A stretch of 64,000 bases of DNA. Source: Opacimonas immobilis (GTDB lineage: Bacteria; Pseudomonadota; Gammaproteobacteria; Enterobacterales; Alteromonadaceae). The translations under genes were made by a program, and so were the position numbers. The DNA lies in assembly GCF_048282545.1 (NCBI RefSeq), contig NZ_CP182485.1, positions 620,001 through 684,000 of the forward strand, given 5' to 3'. Below, one piece after another: positions 1 to 7,903 of the stretch. Numbering within the stretch: the stretch's first letter is position 1; each line of letters starts with the position of its first letter. The notes beneath the pieces were generated by a model that saw only the letters and a program-made list of their open reading frames with translations, was not told where the DNA came from and ran no database searches.

Positions 1-663
1 ATGGAGCGACAACTAGCAAAACATTTTATCCCTTTTTCTGCCGTATCTGCAGTAAAGGAAGCGACTCGAGCTGTACACCAACAGATGGAAAGCTGTCATG
101 CGATGCGCCGGTTAATGGCCGATGACGTCACTTTATTAGAATATCAAAGTATTTTGATGCAATGGCAATTATGGACTGACAAAAACATGGTGCATATTGC
201 TTCTCAACTTAAGAGCCTTGCTATATTTGATCTTGTCGACAGATTAGAACGATTTAACATTATACAGAAAGATATTGCGCGGATTGTTGAGATGGAAGAA
301 TACATTTTGGCAAATCAAAACGCCCTTCAAATGCTCCCACTTGGCGCTGTAACCTCAATCGACCTAGCTAGTCCAGAACAAGCTCTTGGCGCATTCTATG
401 TTTTGGAAGGATCCACTTTGGGTGGAGCTATGATTACACGCCATCTTAAACACCATTTTGGCGACCAGATACCTTGTCAGTTTTACAATGGTTATGGCAT
501 GGGAACGCCTAGCAAATGGCACAACTTTTTGAAACATTTTGAGCAATGTATCGCTACTGAAGTTGATTTAGATGATGCGTGTATAGGAGCTAATGCAGTG
601 TTTTCTTCTTTATTGCAAACGTTTCAGGGTCACAAGCAAAGCGCCATGGGGTTGGTGCAATAA
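1..663 (+). CDS. Heme oxygenase, bacteriophytochrome-associated (BphO) type
   Basis: Predicted biliverdin-forming heme oxygenase that opens heme to biliverdin, CO and iron. The 220-residue length fits the bacterial family. The probable proximal heme ligand is the His in TRAVHQQME near residue 26, and the helix GAFYVLEGSTLGGAMITRHL (about 130-149) matches the distal-helix glycine-rich signature. Members of this type often sit beside a bacteriophytochrome that uses biliverdin as chromophore; any such partner would lie left of the window. The reading frame opens with ATG at base 1, so the true start may be further upstream. Family assignment is fairly secure; the phytochrome link is inference. 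Confidence 0.8.
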   Translation: MERQLAKHFIPFSAVSAVKEATRAVHQQMESCHAMRRLMADDVTLLEYQSILMQWQLWTDKNMVHIASQLKSLAIFDLVDRLERFNIIQKDIARIVEMEEYILANQNALQMLPLGAVTSIDLASPEQALGAFYVLEGSTLGGAMITRHLKHHFGDQIPCQFYNGYGMGTPSKWHNFLKHFEQCIATEVDLDDACIGANAVFSSLLQTFQGHKQSAMGLVQ

Positions 664-749
664 TCATACTAGTAAAAAACTTTTTTTGCATAGCCTTCGT
701 TTAAACTTTCATGCTAACACCATGCACATATTGCGCTCAGTATCCGCTC

Positions 750-1463
750 ATGAACCTCCTGCATCTAATATTATTGCTATTTTTGATTGCGCTGCCACCC
801 AAAAGCCATGCATTGTATGCTCAAGGCTGCCAAGATCCCAAATACCATGCCTACATCGACTCTCGATTCGCTACCTTTGCGCAAAACAATGAGCGCATGT
901 ACACCCAAACCTTGCGCGAATATGAGCGTATTGAGCAAACCAACTCAGCAACACAAGACCATACATTTCAGCGCATCAGCGCCTTAACCCGGCATTTAAC
1001 TTACAGTGCGCAGCTTGATCCCATTGCGCAGGCCAGGCTAAAAATCGATGCTCTATTGTCGTATTCAGAAGCCTTGAGTATGGAAAAACGCATCGCAGGT
1101 CTAGTACTGGACGAGTTCAGCAGTGAGAATCATGCGATTAATATGGCTCGCGCTTGGATCGCCTATCGGCAAGGTGATATGGAGGCGACACAAGCCTCAC
1201 TTATGGCATCTTTGGATATCAAAGATCCCATGCTCTTGAGTGCATTTGGGCCCGACTTTTCACTGGTCAGGCACTTATATAAGGATGGGCATATTGATAT
1301 TGTAAAAGCGTTTATCAACAAAACTAAAACCTTTTGGCAGACCTCCGAGGCCAATCGGCTGCGTTTTATCTGGGGGCAAATGATGATTTTGCAGTGCCAG
1401 ATCCAATTTGAATCCTCCGACATTGTTCAGGCTCTCAATTTGGGGATCCGCACCCAACGCTGA
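750..1463 (+). CDS. Exported protein of unknown function
   Basis: I do not recognise this protein. From the ATG at 750 it begins with a classical signal peptide (MNLLHLILLLFLIALPPKSHA) followed by a mature part of about 215 residues that is mostly helical and rich in Gln, Arg and Tyr. An in-frame start at 711 would put extra residues ahead of the signal peptide and is less likely. It follows the heme oxygenase by 86 bases on the same strand, so the two may be co-transcribed. Nothing in the sequence gives a function. Confidence 0.55.
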   Translation: MNLLHLILLLFLIALPPKSHALYAQGCQDPKYHAYIDSRFATFAQNNERMYTQTLREYERIEQTNSATQDHTFQRISALTRHLTYSAQLDPIAQARLKIDALLSYSEALSMEKRIAGLVLDEFSSENHAINMARAWIAYRQGDMEATQASLMASLDIKDPMLLSAFGPDFSLVRHLYKDGHIDIVKAFINKTKTFWQTSEANRLRFIWGQMMILQCQIQFESSDIVQALNLGIRTQR

Positions 1464-1494
1464 TGCGAACTTTACATTTTTACGGGCGCAAAAG

Positions 1495-1506
1495 TGTCGA
1501 CAATAA
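1495..1506. promoter_or_regulatory. Second partial copy of the TGTCGACAATAA motif
   Basis: The 12 bases TGTCGACAATAA repeat the right half of the perfect palindrome found 58 bases downstream, in front of acnA. Two spaced copies would suit a dimeric repressor or a pair of operators. This copy is imperfect on its left side (AAGTGTCGACAATAA), so it is a weaker candidate site. Confidence 0.35.
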
Positions 1507-1552
1507 AAAACCATAATACTTTAATCTAGTTGCATCCTCCCCTAAAAAAGCT

Positions 1553-1570
1553 ATTATTGTCGACAATAAT
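1553..1570. promoter_or_regulatory. Perfect 18-bp palindrome upstream of acnA, probable operator
   Basis: ATTATTGTCGACAATAAT reads identically on both strands and ends 27 bases before the aconitase start codon, a normal operator position. The core ATTGTCGACAAT resembles the site I recall for GntR-family propionate/methylcitrate regulators in gammaproteobacteria; that link is from memory and should be treated as a hypothesis. No regulator gene is adjacent. Confidence 0.55.
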
Positions 1571-1597
1571 GCATTTATCCCTACAAGGTGCTCATCC

Positions 1598-4315
1598 ATG
1601 TCTCATTCTACGGCTTTTTCTCCTGCGCAATCGGTCAAAACGTTAAGCGGTACCGCGTATTCCTACCACAGTCTACCAGCCACGGCTGACGCCCTAGGCA
1701 TCAAGCTAGAGCGACTACCTTACTCGCTACGTCCAATTTTGGAAGGGATTGCCCGTAATGTTGGCAAACATGGTGTCACCGAAGAACAGCTACAAGCGCT
1801 CGGACAATGGCCTGAACACAAAGGTACTCAGCCAGTAGAAATCCCTTTTGCCGCCGGACGAGTCATTATGCATGACTTGAGCGGTACCCCCGCGATTGTC
1901 GACTTTGCAGCGATGCGTTCTGCGGTGCAGCGCATGGGATTAGATCCTGCAATCATTGAACCCTTAGTCCGTGCGGATTTGGTCATCGACCATACGGTGA
2001 CGATGGACAACACTGGCAGTCCTGCTTCACTGCGTATCAATGGTGAGCTTGAGGCGGCTCGCAATGTTGAGCGATATTCTTTTTTGAAATGGGGTGCTCA
2101 AGCGTTTAAGACCATCCGTATCATTCCTCCGCAAACCGGCATCGTGCATCAGGTCAATCTAGAGTATTTAGCACAAGGTTATTTGGAAATGGACGGTTTA
2201 ATGATCCCTGATACTTTGATTGGCATGGACAGCCATACGCCCATGGCCAATGCATTGGGCATCGTCGGCTGGGGCGTGGGTGGTATCGAAGCCGGTGCCT
2301 CTATGCTGGGTCAACCGATGCAAATGCTTGCTCCAGAGGTTGTGGGTGTGGTGCTCACCGGAGAGCTGCAAGAAGGTGTGACCGCAACGGATTTGGTCTT
2401 AACCATCACTGAGATGCTCCGCAAATATCCTGCAGGCGTAGTCGGTAAATTTGTGGAATTTATCGGTGAAGGCTCGGCGAGTCTTTCTTTGCCAGACCGT
2501 GCCACCATCGCCAATATGGCACCTGAATACGGGGCGACCATGGGCTTTTTCCCGTTTGATGAAGTCTCCGCTGAATATCTTCGTGCAACCGGTCGTGATG
2601 GCGATGTGCCTTTTGCCTTCCACCAGGCACAACAGATGACCTGGACACCTGGGCAACCACTTCCAGAATACACCGATACCCTATATTTGGACTTATCAAC
2701 TGTTGAGCCTTCGGTAGCAGGCCCCAAAAAGCCACAAGACCGTCATTCGTTATCACAAATCGGTAACGTGTTTGCAGACAACGTATCCGATACCCAGCGC
2801 ACACCTGAAACCGCCACAGTTACTCCCATGCAGGCCGATGCAGATGGGGTGTTTACTGCGCAAAAAGAGCGTTCCCTAAAAGACGGTGATATTGTCATTG
2901 CCGCCATAACCGCCTGTACCAATACATCCAACCCGAGTGTGCTGGTCGCGGCTGGCCTTGTGGCCAAAAAAGCCAACGAATTGGGCATGCAAGTCCCAGC
3001 GGGGATCAAAACCTCCCTTGCTCCGGGCTCTCCAGTGGCAACGGACTATTTGACCAAAGCAGGCTTGCAACAGCATCTTGATGCGCTGGGATTCAATACC
3101 GCAGGCTATGGTTGTACCACCTGTGTGGGCAATTCAGGGCCTTTAGCGCCTAGCATTGAGCAAGCTTTGCAACAGCATGATATTGTTGCCGCATCGGTGT
3201 TATCGGGGAATCGTAATTTTGAAGGTCGAGTGCATCCGGATGTCGATGCGAACTTCTTGATGTCTCCTCCGCTTGTCGTGGCGATGGCGTTAGCCGGAAC
3301 CGTATTAATCGATCCTACTAAAGATGCCTTAGGCAAAGACGCTCAAGGACATGATGTGTTTTTGCAAGATATTTGGCCATCGAATCAAGAGATCCAAGAC
3401 ACACTCAAACAGTGCCTTGACCCACAGGCGTTTAGACAAACCTATGAAAATGCCCTCTCAGGTCCGGAGACATGGCGTTCCCTAGAAGCCCCTCAAGGTC
3501 CAGTATACCAGTGGGATGCGCAATCGACGTATATTCAAGAGATTTCGTTCTTTGATGAATTTTCGCTAGAGGCGCCACACGATGCGCTTTCAAACCTTCA
3601 CCATGCCCGAATGCTCGTGATGTGTGATGACAACACCACCACCGATCACATCTCGCCGGTGAGCCGCATCAGACCGGACTCGCCTCCGGGAGAGTATCTG
3701 ATGTCACTTGGGGTCGCGGAAAATGATCTCACGTCACTAGGCGCACGTCGCGGCAATCACCATGTGATGTTGCGTAGTATTTTTGGTAACGTCAAAGCAC
3801 GTAATTTGATGGTGCCGGGGTCAACGGGGGCCGTGACACACTACCATGAATCGGGACAACCTCGGGAGCAAATGTCGATTTATGATGCGGCCGCCAAATA
3901 TCACGCTACTAATACACCAACGGTGGTGTTTGGTGGCAAATTATATGGTACCGGTTCATCTCGCGACTGGGCAGCCAAAGGACCTGCACTGTTAGGTGTA
4001 AAAGCCATCATTGCCGAAAGCTTTGAGCGTATTCACAAATCAAACTTGGTCGGGATGGGGATTTTGCCGTTGCAACTTCCGGCTGATGTTACTCTCAAAT
4101 CGCTCAACTTGGATGGCTCAGAAACCTTTGATATTGAAGGCATTGACCAGCTCACGCCAAGGGGCTCGGTCGAGCTCATAATCCATCGGGCTGATGGCTC
4201 TAGGCATCAACTGACTTTGAGTTCACGAGTCGATACGTCCTCAGAACTGGAGCAAATTCGACACAAAGGGATCTTGCCGATGGTACTAAGACAAATAGTG
4301 AAGGCGAATAGTTAG
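1598..4315 (+). CDS. acnA: Aconitate hydratase, AcnA/IRP1 type
   Basis: Catalyses citrate/isocitrate interconversion with a [4Fe-4S] cluster. The 905-residue length fits the AcnA class. Cluster ligands are visible in ITACTNTSNP (about residue 447) and GYGCTTCVGNSGPL (about 503-516), the active-site DSH in GMDSHTPM, and the swivel-domain motif YGTGSSRDWAAKG near 786. WGVGGIEAGASMLGQP favours AcnA over the methylcitrate enzyme AcnD. It is somewhat divergent: most family members have GTDSHTTM where this has GMDSHTPM, so it may be a secondary or specialised aconitase. The gene stands alone behind a palindrome (1553-1570). AcnD-like use in propionate metabolism is possible but there are no prp genes nearby. 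Confidence 0.85.
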   Translation: MSHSTAFSPAQSVKTLSGTAYSYHSLPATADALGIKLERLPYSLRPILEGIARNVGKHGVTEEQLQALGQWPEHKGTQPVEIPFAAGRVIMHDLSGTPAIVDFAAMRSAVQRMGLDPAIIEPLVRADLVIDHTVTMDNTGSPASLRINGELEAARNVERYSFLKWGAQAFKTIRIIPPQTGIVHQVNLEYLAQGYLEMDGLMIPDTLIGMDSHTPMANALGIVGWGVGGIEAGASMLGQPMQMLAPEVVGVVLTGELQEGVTATDLVLTITEMLRKYPAGVVGKFVEFIGEGSASLSLPDRATIANMAPEYGATMGFFPFDEVSAEYLRATGRDGDVPFAFHQAQQMTWTPGQPLPEYTDTLYLDLSTVEPSVAGPKKPQDRHSLSQIGNVFADNVSDTQRTPETATVTPMQADADGVFTAQKERSLKDGDIVIAAITACTNTSNPSVLVAAGLVAKKANELGMQVPAGIKTSLAPGSPVATDYLTKAGLQQHLDALGFNTAGYGCTTCVGNSGPLAPSIEQALQQHDIVAASVLSGNRNFEGRVHPDVDANFLMSPPLVVAMALAGTVLIDPTKDALGKDAQGHDVFLQDIWPSNQEIQDTLKQCLDPQAFRQTYENALSGPETWRSLEAPQGPVYQWDAQSTYIQEISFFDEFSLEAPHDALSNLHHARMLVMCDDNTTTDHISPVSRIRPDSPPGEYLMSLGVAENDLTSLGARRGNHHVMLRSIFGNVKARNLMVPGSTGAVTHYHESGQPREQMSIYDAAAKYHATNTPTVVFGGKLYGTGSSRDWAAKGPALLGVKAIIAESFERIHKSNLVGMGILPLQLPADVTLKSLNLDGSETFDIEGIDQLTPRGSVELIIHRADGSRHQLTLSSRVDTSSELEQIRHKGILPMVLRQIVKANS

Positions 4316-4319
4316 AGGA

Positions 4320-5018
4320 TCACACCTTTTTTAACGCAAAATCCACCGCCGCCTGAGCATGAATGGCCGTGGTGTCATACAATGGCATCGCGGTATCCGT
4401 CGGTTTGACTAACAGCCCGATCTCGGTACAACCTAAGATAACCGCTTGCGCACCTTGTTGAGCTAACTCATCGATAATAGTTCGGTATTGCTGGCGAGAG
4501 TCATCGCGGATGCGACCCAAACACAACTCGTTATAAATCACATCATGCACGATGGTTCGTGAGTGTTCACAAGGCGTGACGACCTCAATGCCGTAGTGCT
4601 CGGTTAAACGACCTTTATAAAAATCCTTCTCCATCGCAAATCGCGTGCCCAGCAAACCCACTTTGCCGATGTGATCGGCCTGCAACGCGTGAGCGGTGGC
4701 ATCAGCAATATGCAAAAGCGGCACATCTATGGCATTTTCTACCTGTTCGGCGACATTGTGCATAGTATTGGTGCAAATCAAGACACAATCGGCACCCGCG
4801 GTTTGTAATGTTTTGGCTGATTCGGCTAGAACTTGCCCGGCATTATCCCACTCCCCATCACTTTGCATCTGGGCGATTGGCGCAAAATCGACACTTTCCA
4901 AAACAATCTTAGCCGAGTGAAGGCCACCCAAACGTGCCTGAATCCCGCGATTGATAGCTTGGTAATAACTGACCGTGGATTCCCAACTCATGCCCCCAAT
5001 AAGACCAACGGTTCGCAT
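4320..5018 (-). CDS. Aspartate/glutamate racemase family protein
   Basis: Cofactor-independent amino-acid racemase of 232 residues. Both catalytic cysteines are present, in CTNTMH (about residue 83) and GCTEIG (about 197), and the N-terminal VGLIGGMSWEST is typical of the YgeA/RacD branch. Its ATG overlaps the stop codon of the upstream amidohydrolase by one base (TAATG), so the two are translationally coupled. A hydrolase releasing amino acids paired with a racemase suggests joint use of acylated or D-amino acids, but the substrate cannot be read from sequence. Its 3' end lies 4 bases from the end of the convergent acnA. Confidence 0.85.
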   Translation of the reverse strand: MRTVGLIGGMSWESTVSYYQAINRGIQARLGGLHSAKIVLESVDFAPIAQMQSDGEWDNAGQVLAESAKTLQTAGADCVLICTNTMHNVAEQVENAIDVPLLHIADATAHALQADHIGKVGLLGTRFAMEKDFYKGRLTEHYGIEVVTPCEHSRTIVHDVIYNELCLGRIRDDSRQQYRTIIDELAQQGAQAVILGCTEIGLLVKPTDTAMPLYDTTAIHAQAAVDFALKKV

Positions 5019-6343
5019 TATTGGGTATTTTCCATATTCTTTTGCATATAATCCAGAGTCAAGTTCGTCAGTAACTTCACGCCCAACTTCATACCTTCAT
5101 CGTCCACATAAAACTCCGGCGTATGATGCGCAGGCGAATCCTCGACCGACACATCCAGCGGTTTACCGCCTATCCACATGTATAACCCTGGGACTTCTTT
5201 TTGAAAATACGAAAAGTCCTCCGCGCCCGTTACCGCTTCGGAATAAATCACATTATCCTCGCCAGCAGTGCGCACTAGGGTCGGCACCATCTGATCGACC
5301 AAATCGTGATCGTTGTAAGTAATCGGATAAGAATAATCTAATGGCAAAGTGACTTCGACTTCTGCGCGCATACTCTCAGCAATGGCCTTGGCTTTGCGGG
5401 GAACGGCTTCATACATGTGCTGACGTGCTTTTTCGTTCAGGGTACGAATAGTGCCCACCATCTCGACTTCCATGGGAATGATGTTGGAGCGATTGCCACC
5501 GTGAATGGAGCCGATTGAGACGACTGCGGCATCATCGAGTAAGCGCAGTTCGCGACTGACAATGGTTTGCAGGCCCATGATGATTTGTGCTGAGGTGGTC
5601 ACCGGATCGACGCTTTTCCAAGGATATGCACCATGAGCTTGCTTGCCTTTAACGACGATTTTGAACGGATCGACTGCCGCCATGATCCCACCATGACGAT
5701 ACCTGACTTTGCCAATATCGGTATTGGCACTGATGTGCAGTCCAAATATCGCATCCACGTCTGGGTTGTTAAGAACACCTTCTTCGACCATGACTTCTGC
5801 GCCACCTCGCTCACCACGAGGCGCACCTTCTTCGGCAGGCTGGAAGATGAACTTCACTTTGCCGTGCAGTTCATCCTTCATGCCGGTTAGAATTTCGGCT
5901 GCCCCCATTAACATAGCAACGTGCGTGTCGTGCCCACACGCATGCATCACCGGCACAACATTACCTTCAAACTCCGCCGTTTGGGTGGATTTGTAAGGCA
6001 AATCGTTGATTTCTTTGACCGGCAAGGCGTCCATATCCGCGCGCAGTGCCACTGTGGGGCCAGGTTTGCCCGAATCCAATACCGCGACCACACCGGTAAT
6101 GGCAACGCCGGTTTGTACTTCAAGCCCTAATGAACGCAGGTGCTTTTCGACATAGGCAGCGGTTTTGAATTCTCGATTAGACAGTTCTGGGTTCGCGTGT
6201 AAATGATGACGCCAAGCGATGACTTTGTCTTCGATGGCGGCGGCTTTTTGAGCCACTATATCATCCGTCGTGGAAGCGAACGAGAGGGCTGGCGCGATGA
6301 ACAGTGAGGCAATAAGTGTTTTAGTAAAAGCTTTTGTTTTCAT
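5018..6343 (-). CDS. Exported M20D amidohydrolase (hippurate/IAA-amino acid hydrolase-like)
   Basis: Zinc-dependent aminoacylase-type peptidase of 441 residues. It begins with a signal peptide (about 23 residues ending ALSFAS), so it probably acts in the periplasm. Metal-binding and catalytic signatures are visible: RADMDALPVKE, HACGHDTHVAML, the catalytic glutamates in FQPAEEG, GLHIS, and a late HHTPEF histidine. A dimerisation domain lies roughly at residues 205-320. Likely substrates are N-acyl amino acids; the exact one is unknown. It is the first gene of a two-gene unit with the racemase. An AbgT-type transporter for a related class of substrates lies 21 kb away, with no direct link. Confidence 0.85.
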   Translation of the reverse strand: MKTKAFTKTLIASLFIAPALSFASTTDDIVAQKAAAIEDKVIAWRHHLHANPELSNREFKTAAYVEKHLRSLGLEVQTGVAITGVVAVLDSGKPGPTVALRADMDALPVKEINDLPYKSTQTAEFEGNVVPVMHACGHDTHVAMLMGAAEILTGMKDELHGKVKFIFQPAEEGAPRGERGGAEVMVEEGVLNNPDVDAIFGLHISANTDIGKVRYRHGGIMAAVDPFKIVVKGKQAHGAYPWKSVDPVTTSAQIIMGLQTIVSRELRLLDDAAVVSIGSIHGGNRSNIIPMEVEMVGTIRTLNEKARQHMYEAVPRKAKAIAESMRAEVEVTLPLDYSYPITYNDHDLVDQMVPTLVRTAGEDNVIYSEAVTGAEDFSYFQKEVPGLYMWIGGKPLDVSVEDSPAHHTPEFYVDDEGMKLGVKLLTNLTLDYMQKNMENTQ

Positions 6344-6439
6344 GGTCTTAATGGTCTTTATTCTGATTCTTGTAAAGACAATGTAAAACGATAGCGCATT
6401 TTAAGCAAGTATCTAACGTACTCAATCCCACATCATTGG

Positions 6440-6613
6440 ATGAGGCGTTTGACGTTGACTGAATATTCACTCATTACTTCAACCGTATTTAAAATTTCTC
6501 TCCAACGGATGCGGCACTTTTTGACCATTCAAAATAATAAACAATACGCTAAATCGTATATTGATGAGGACAAAGATTTCGCCAAGAAGGGGGTAGAATA
6601 TGAATCATCATAA
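6440..6613 (+). CDS. Doubtful 57-codon frame in the amidohydrolase/bacteriocin gap
   Basis: The gap 6344-6607 holds the upstream region of the amidohydrolase and this plus-strand frame, open back to about 6391 and containing ATG at 6440. The last third looks protein-like (QYAKSYIDEDKDFAKKG), but there is no clear ribosome-binding site and no recognisable family. It may be the tail of a lost gene. Its end overlaps the 3' end of the minus-strand membrane gene. Confidence 0.12.
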   Translation: MRRLTLTEYSLITSTVFKISLQRMRHFLTIQNNKQYAKSYIDEDKDFAKKGVEYESS

Positions 6614-6886
6614 AACAAGCCCTATACCAAAAGCCCCAACCAATATGACCACGATTTGTGATTTTAGCCACCTGCGCTGCCACTGATTCAAGGTAGACCC
6701 ATCCTGTAACATAGATAAGGTCGATTTAAACGGAAAGACAAACGCGTTCAATGCATTCACACAGACCAAAGATAAACACAGCGACTGCACATACGGTTCT
6801 GAGTTAAGTGATAACAATAACACCCCAAACAGAATCAGAACGATAAAAAGCCCCCCAACAGGGAGGCGGTTCATTAAACTATTCAC
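6608..6886 (-). CDS. Small three-helix membrane protein, candidate bacteriocin immunity protein
   Basis: A protein of about 92 residues with three predicted membrane helices: VGGLFIVLILFGVLLLSL, VQSLCLSLVCVNALNAFVF and SQIVVILVGAFGIGLVL, with a short charged loop (QRRWLK) between the last two. It starts inside the 3' end of the bacteriocin-like gene (GTG at 6886, with AAGG about 8 bases upstream; ATG at 6874 is the alternative), so the pair is coupled. Small hydrophobic proteins encoded directly after a class II bacteriocin are commonly immunity proteins. The role is inferred from position and shape only; no immunity family is recognised. Confidence 0.5.
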   Translation of the reverse strand: MNSLMNRLPVGGLFIVLILFGVLLLSLNSEPYVQSLCLSLVCVNALNAFVFPFKSTLSMLQDGSTLNQWQRRWLKSQIVVILVGAFGIGLVL

Positions 6887-7058
6887 TGACAAGACCTTGT
6901 GTGGCTCCGCCGTAAAAGCTAATTTTACTCAGGCCGAACTTGATGACGGCACTGCCTACGGGGCCACCCACTGCACCCGATGCAGCACCAAATCCTGCAC
7001 CCGGCAAACCCACACCACCATTCACTTCTTCGATTTCACTTTGAGTTAAATATTGCAT
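6879..7058 (-). CDS. Double-glycine leader peptide, probable class II bacteriocin/microcin precursor
   Basis: A 59-residue precursor. The leader MQYLTQSEIEEVNGG fits the double-glycine type (hydrophobic positions, ExxxVxGG spacing) that is cut by C39-peptidase ABC exporters. The predicted mature peptide of 44 residues, VGLPGAGFGAASGAVGGPVG onward, is Gly/Ala-rich with repeated GxxxG-type spacing, as in helix-packing two-peptide bacteriocins. The ATG at 7058 is chosen because AGAG precedes it and it begins the leader exactly; a longer in-frame start at 7130 adds a basic extension that does not fit. A small membrane protein overlaps its end. No C39 exporter gene is in the window. Confidence 0.65.
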   Translation of the reverse strand: MQYLTQSEIEEVNGGVGLPGAGFGAASGAVGGPVGSAVIKFGLSKISFYGGATQGLVSE

Positions 7059-7220
7059 TTTTTTATTTTCTCTTTTGTGCTTGATTGCCATGCAAGTGTA
7101 TCGAGAATACTTATGTCTCGTGACTGACAAAAAGTATAGTTTTAATGCCAGAAAAGGAGAACTTTATTGTCAAAAAATACTCTACCTTAGGAAACACGAA
7201 AAGCGGGTAAGTCATTTGAT

Positions 7221-7505
7221 ATGGTCTCGTTCTACAAAATGATACACCTAGCGCAATTGCCTCAAATTAAACTGTATTTCGATACACTTTTGAATCAACA
7301 AACGCCCATCATTTTACATTGCTCAGCAGGCCAAGACCGCACTGGGTTTATCTCGGCTATGGTACTTTCGGTATTAGGTGTAGAACGGGATATTACTTTT
7401 GAAGTATTGGATGCAGAGTATGGATCTGTTGCAGGTTACTTGAAACGCGAGGTCGGGCTAACTGATGCGGACATTGCAAAACTGCGCAACATCTATACCC
7501 AGTAA
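7221..7505 (+). pseudogene. Remnant of a tyrosine phosphatase (Y_phosphatase3 family)
   Basis: The frame contains the P-loop HCSAGQDRTG (about residues 33-42), with the catalytic Cys and Arg of dual-specificity-like phosphatases, and a C-terminal stretch (AEYGSVAGYLKREVGLTDAD) that normally ends this family. Family members are usually around 250 residues. Here the N-terminal half is missing, and the segment that should lie between VERDITFEV and LDAEYGSV also appears to be deleted, leaving 94 residues. I therefore call it a decayed gene rather than a small enzyme. It ends just before an intrinsic terminator. Confidence 0.65.
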
Positions 7506-7530
7506 TTGTTTAACCGATACAATTGATCAA

Positions 7531-7565
7531 GTCACGTATCATTCACTGCGGTTCGTGACTTTTTT
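7531..7565 (+). terminator. Intrinsic terminator after the phosphatase remnant
   Basis: GTCACG (7531-7536) pairs with CGTGAC (7554-7559), followed directly by six T residues (7560-7565). The loop is long (17 bases). It separates the phosphatase remnant from the nirB control region. Confidence 0.55.
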
Positions 7566-7658
7566 AATCCTAATCAATCGCCTGAATCACTGCATCCCAC
7601 AAGATGAGAGTTAGTTGAATGGATATATCTCAGATATGCCACTAACGGTAGGTCTGCC

Positions 7659-7675
7659 TGCATCAAACTGGTGCA
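7659..7675 (+). promoter_or_regulatory. Candidate NtrC-binding site upstream of nirB
   Basis: TGCATCAAACTGGTGCA is a near-perfect match to the classical enhancer pattern TGCACC-N4-TGGTGCA, differing at one position of the left arm. It lies about 100-115 bases upstream of the start point predicted from the sigma-54 element at 7749-7764, a typical enhancer distance. No ntrC gene is in the window. Confidence 0.6.
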
Positions 7676-7748
7676 GTTGCCTTAATAACAGTGCATTCAC
7701 ACCCGCCCAAATTGATACAAAAACCAATAGAATCAATTACATAACCTT

Positions 7749-7764
7749 TGGCACAAGCTTTGCT
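7749..7764 (+). promoter_or_regulatory. Sigma-54 promoter for nirBD
   Basis: TGGCACAAGCTTTGCT matches the -24/-12 consensus TGGCACGNNNNTTGCW at all but one position, with GG and GC separated by exactly 10 bases. Transcription should begin near 7775, giving a leader of about 130 bases before nirB that contains the hairpins described next. Confidence 0.75.
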
Positions 7765-7806
7765 AATTTGAATAAAATAACATTTAAATTCTTTTGTCAT
7801 TTGTCC

Positions 7807-7853
7807 GTACCAACGCCGGTATCTATACAAAGACCGCTTTATCAACGCTGATA
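7807..7853 (+). promoter_or_regulatory. Tandem hexaloop hairpins, probable NasT (ANTAR) target in the nirB leader
   Basis: Hairpin 1 is GTACC (7807-7811)/GGTAT (7818-7822) with loop AACGCC. Hairpin 2 is TATC (7840-7843)/GATA (7850-7853) with loop AACGCT. Both loops are six bases with A at position 1 and G at position 4, and they differ only at the last base. Paired hexaloops of this form are the known RNA target of ANTAR-domain antiterminators. The cluster encodes NasT, an ANTAR protein, so this is the likely ligand. Stems are short (4-5 bp); the loop identity is the main evidence. Confidence 0.65.
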
Positions 7854-7864
7854 TCGCTTGTAAT

Positions 7865-7900
7865 GACACGTTTTTGCCCCTGATAAAAAGAGGACGTGTT
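7865..7900 (+). promoter_or_regulatory. Hairpin covering the nirB ribosome-binding site
   Basis: GACACG (7865-7870) can pair with CGTGTT (7895-7900) with one G-U wobble, enclosing the Shine-Dalgarno sequence AGAGGA (7889-7894) that serves the ATG at 7904. There is no U-tract after it, so it is not an intrinsic terminator. It could limit translation initiation unless the upstream hairpins are bound. I do not see bases shared with hairpin 2, so a direct switch is not obvious. Confidence 0.4.
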
Positions 7901-7903
7901 GCT

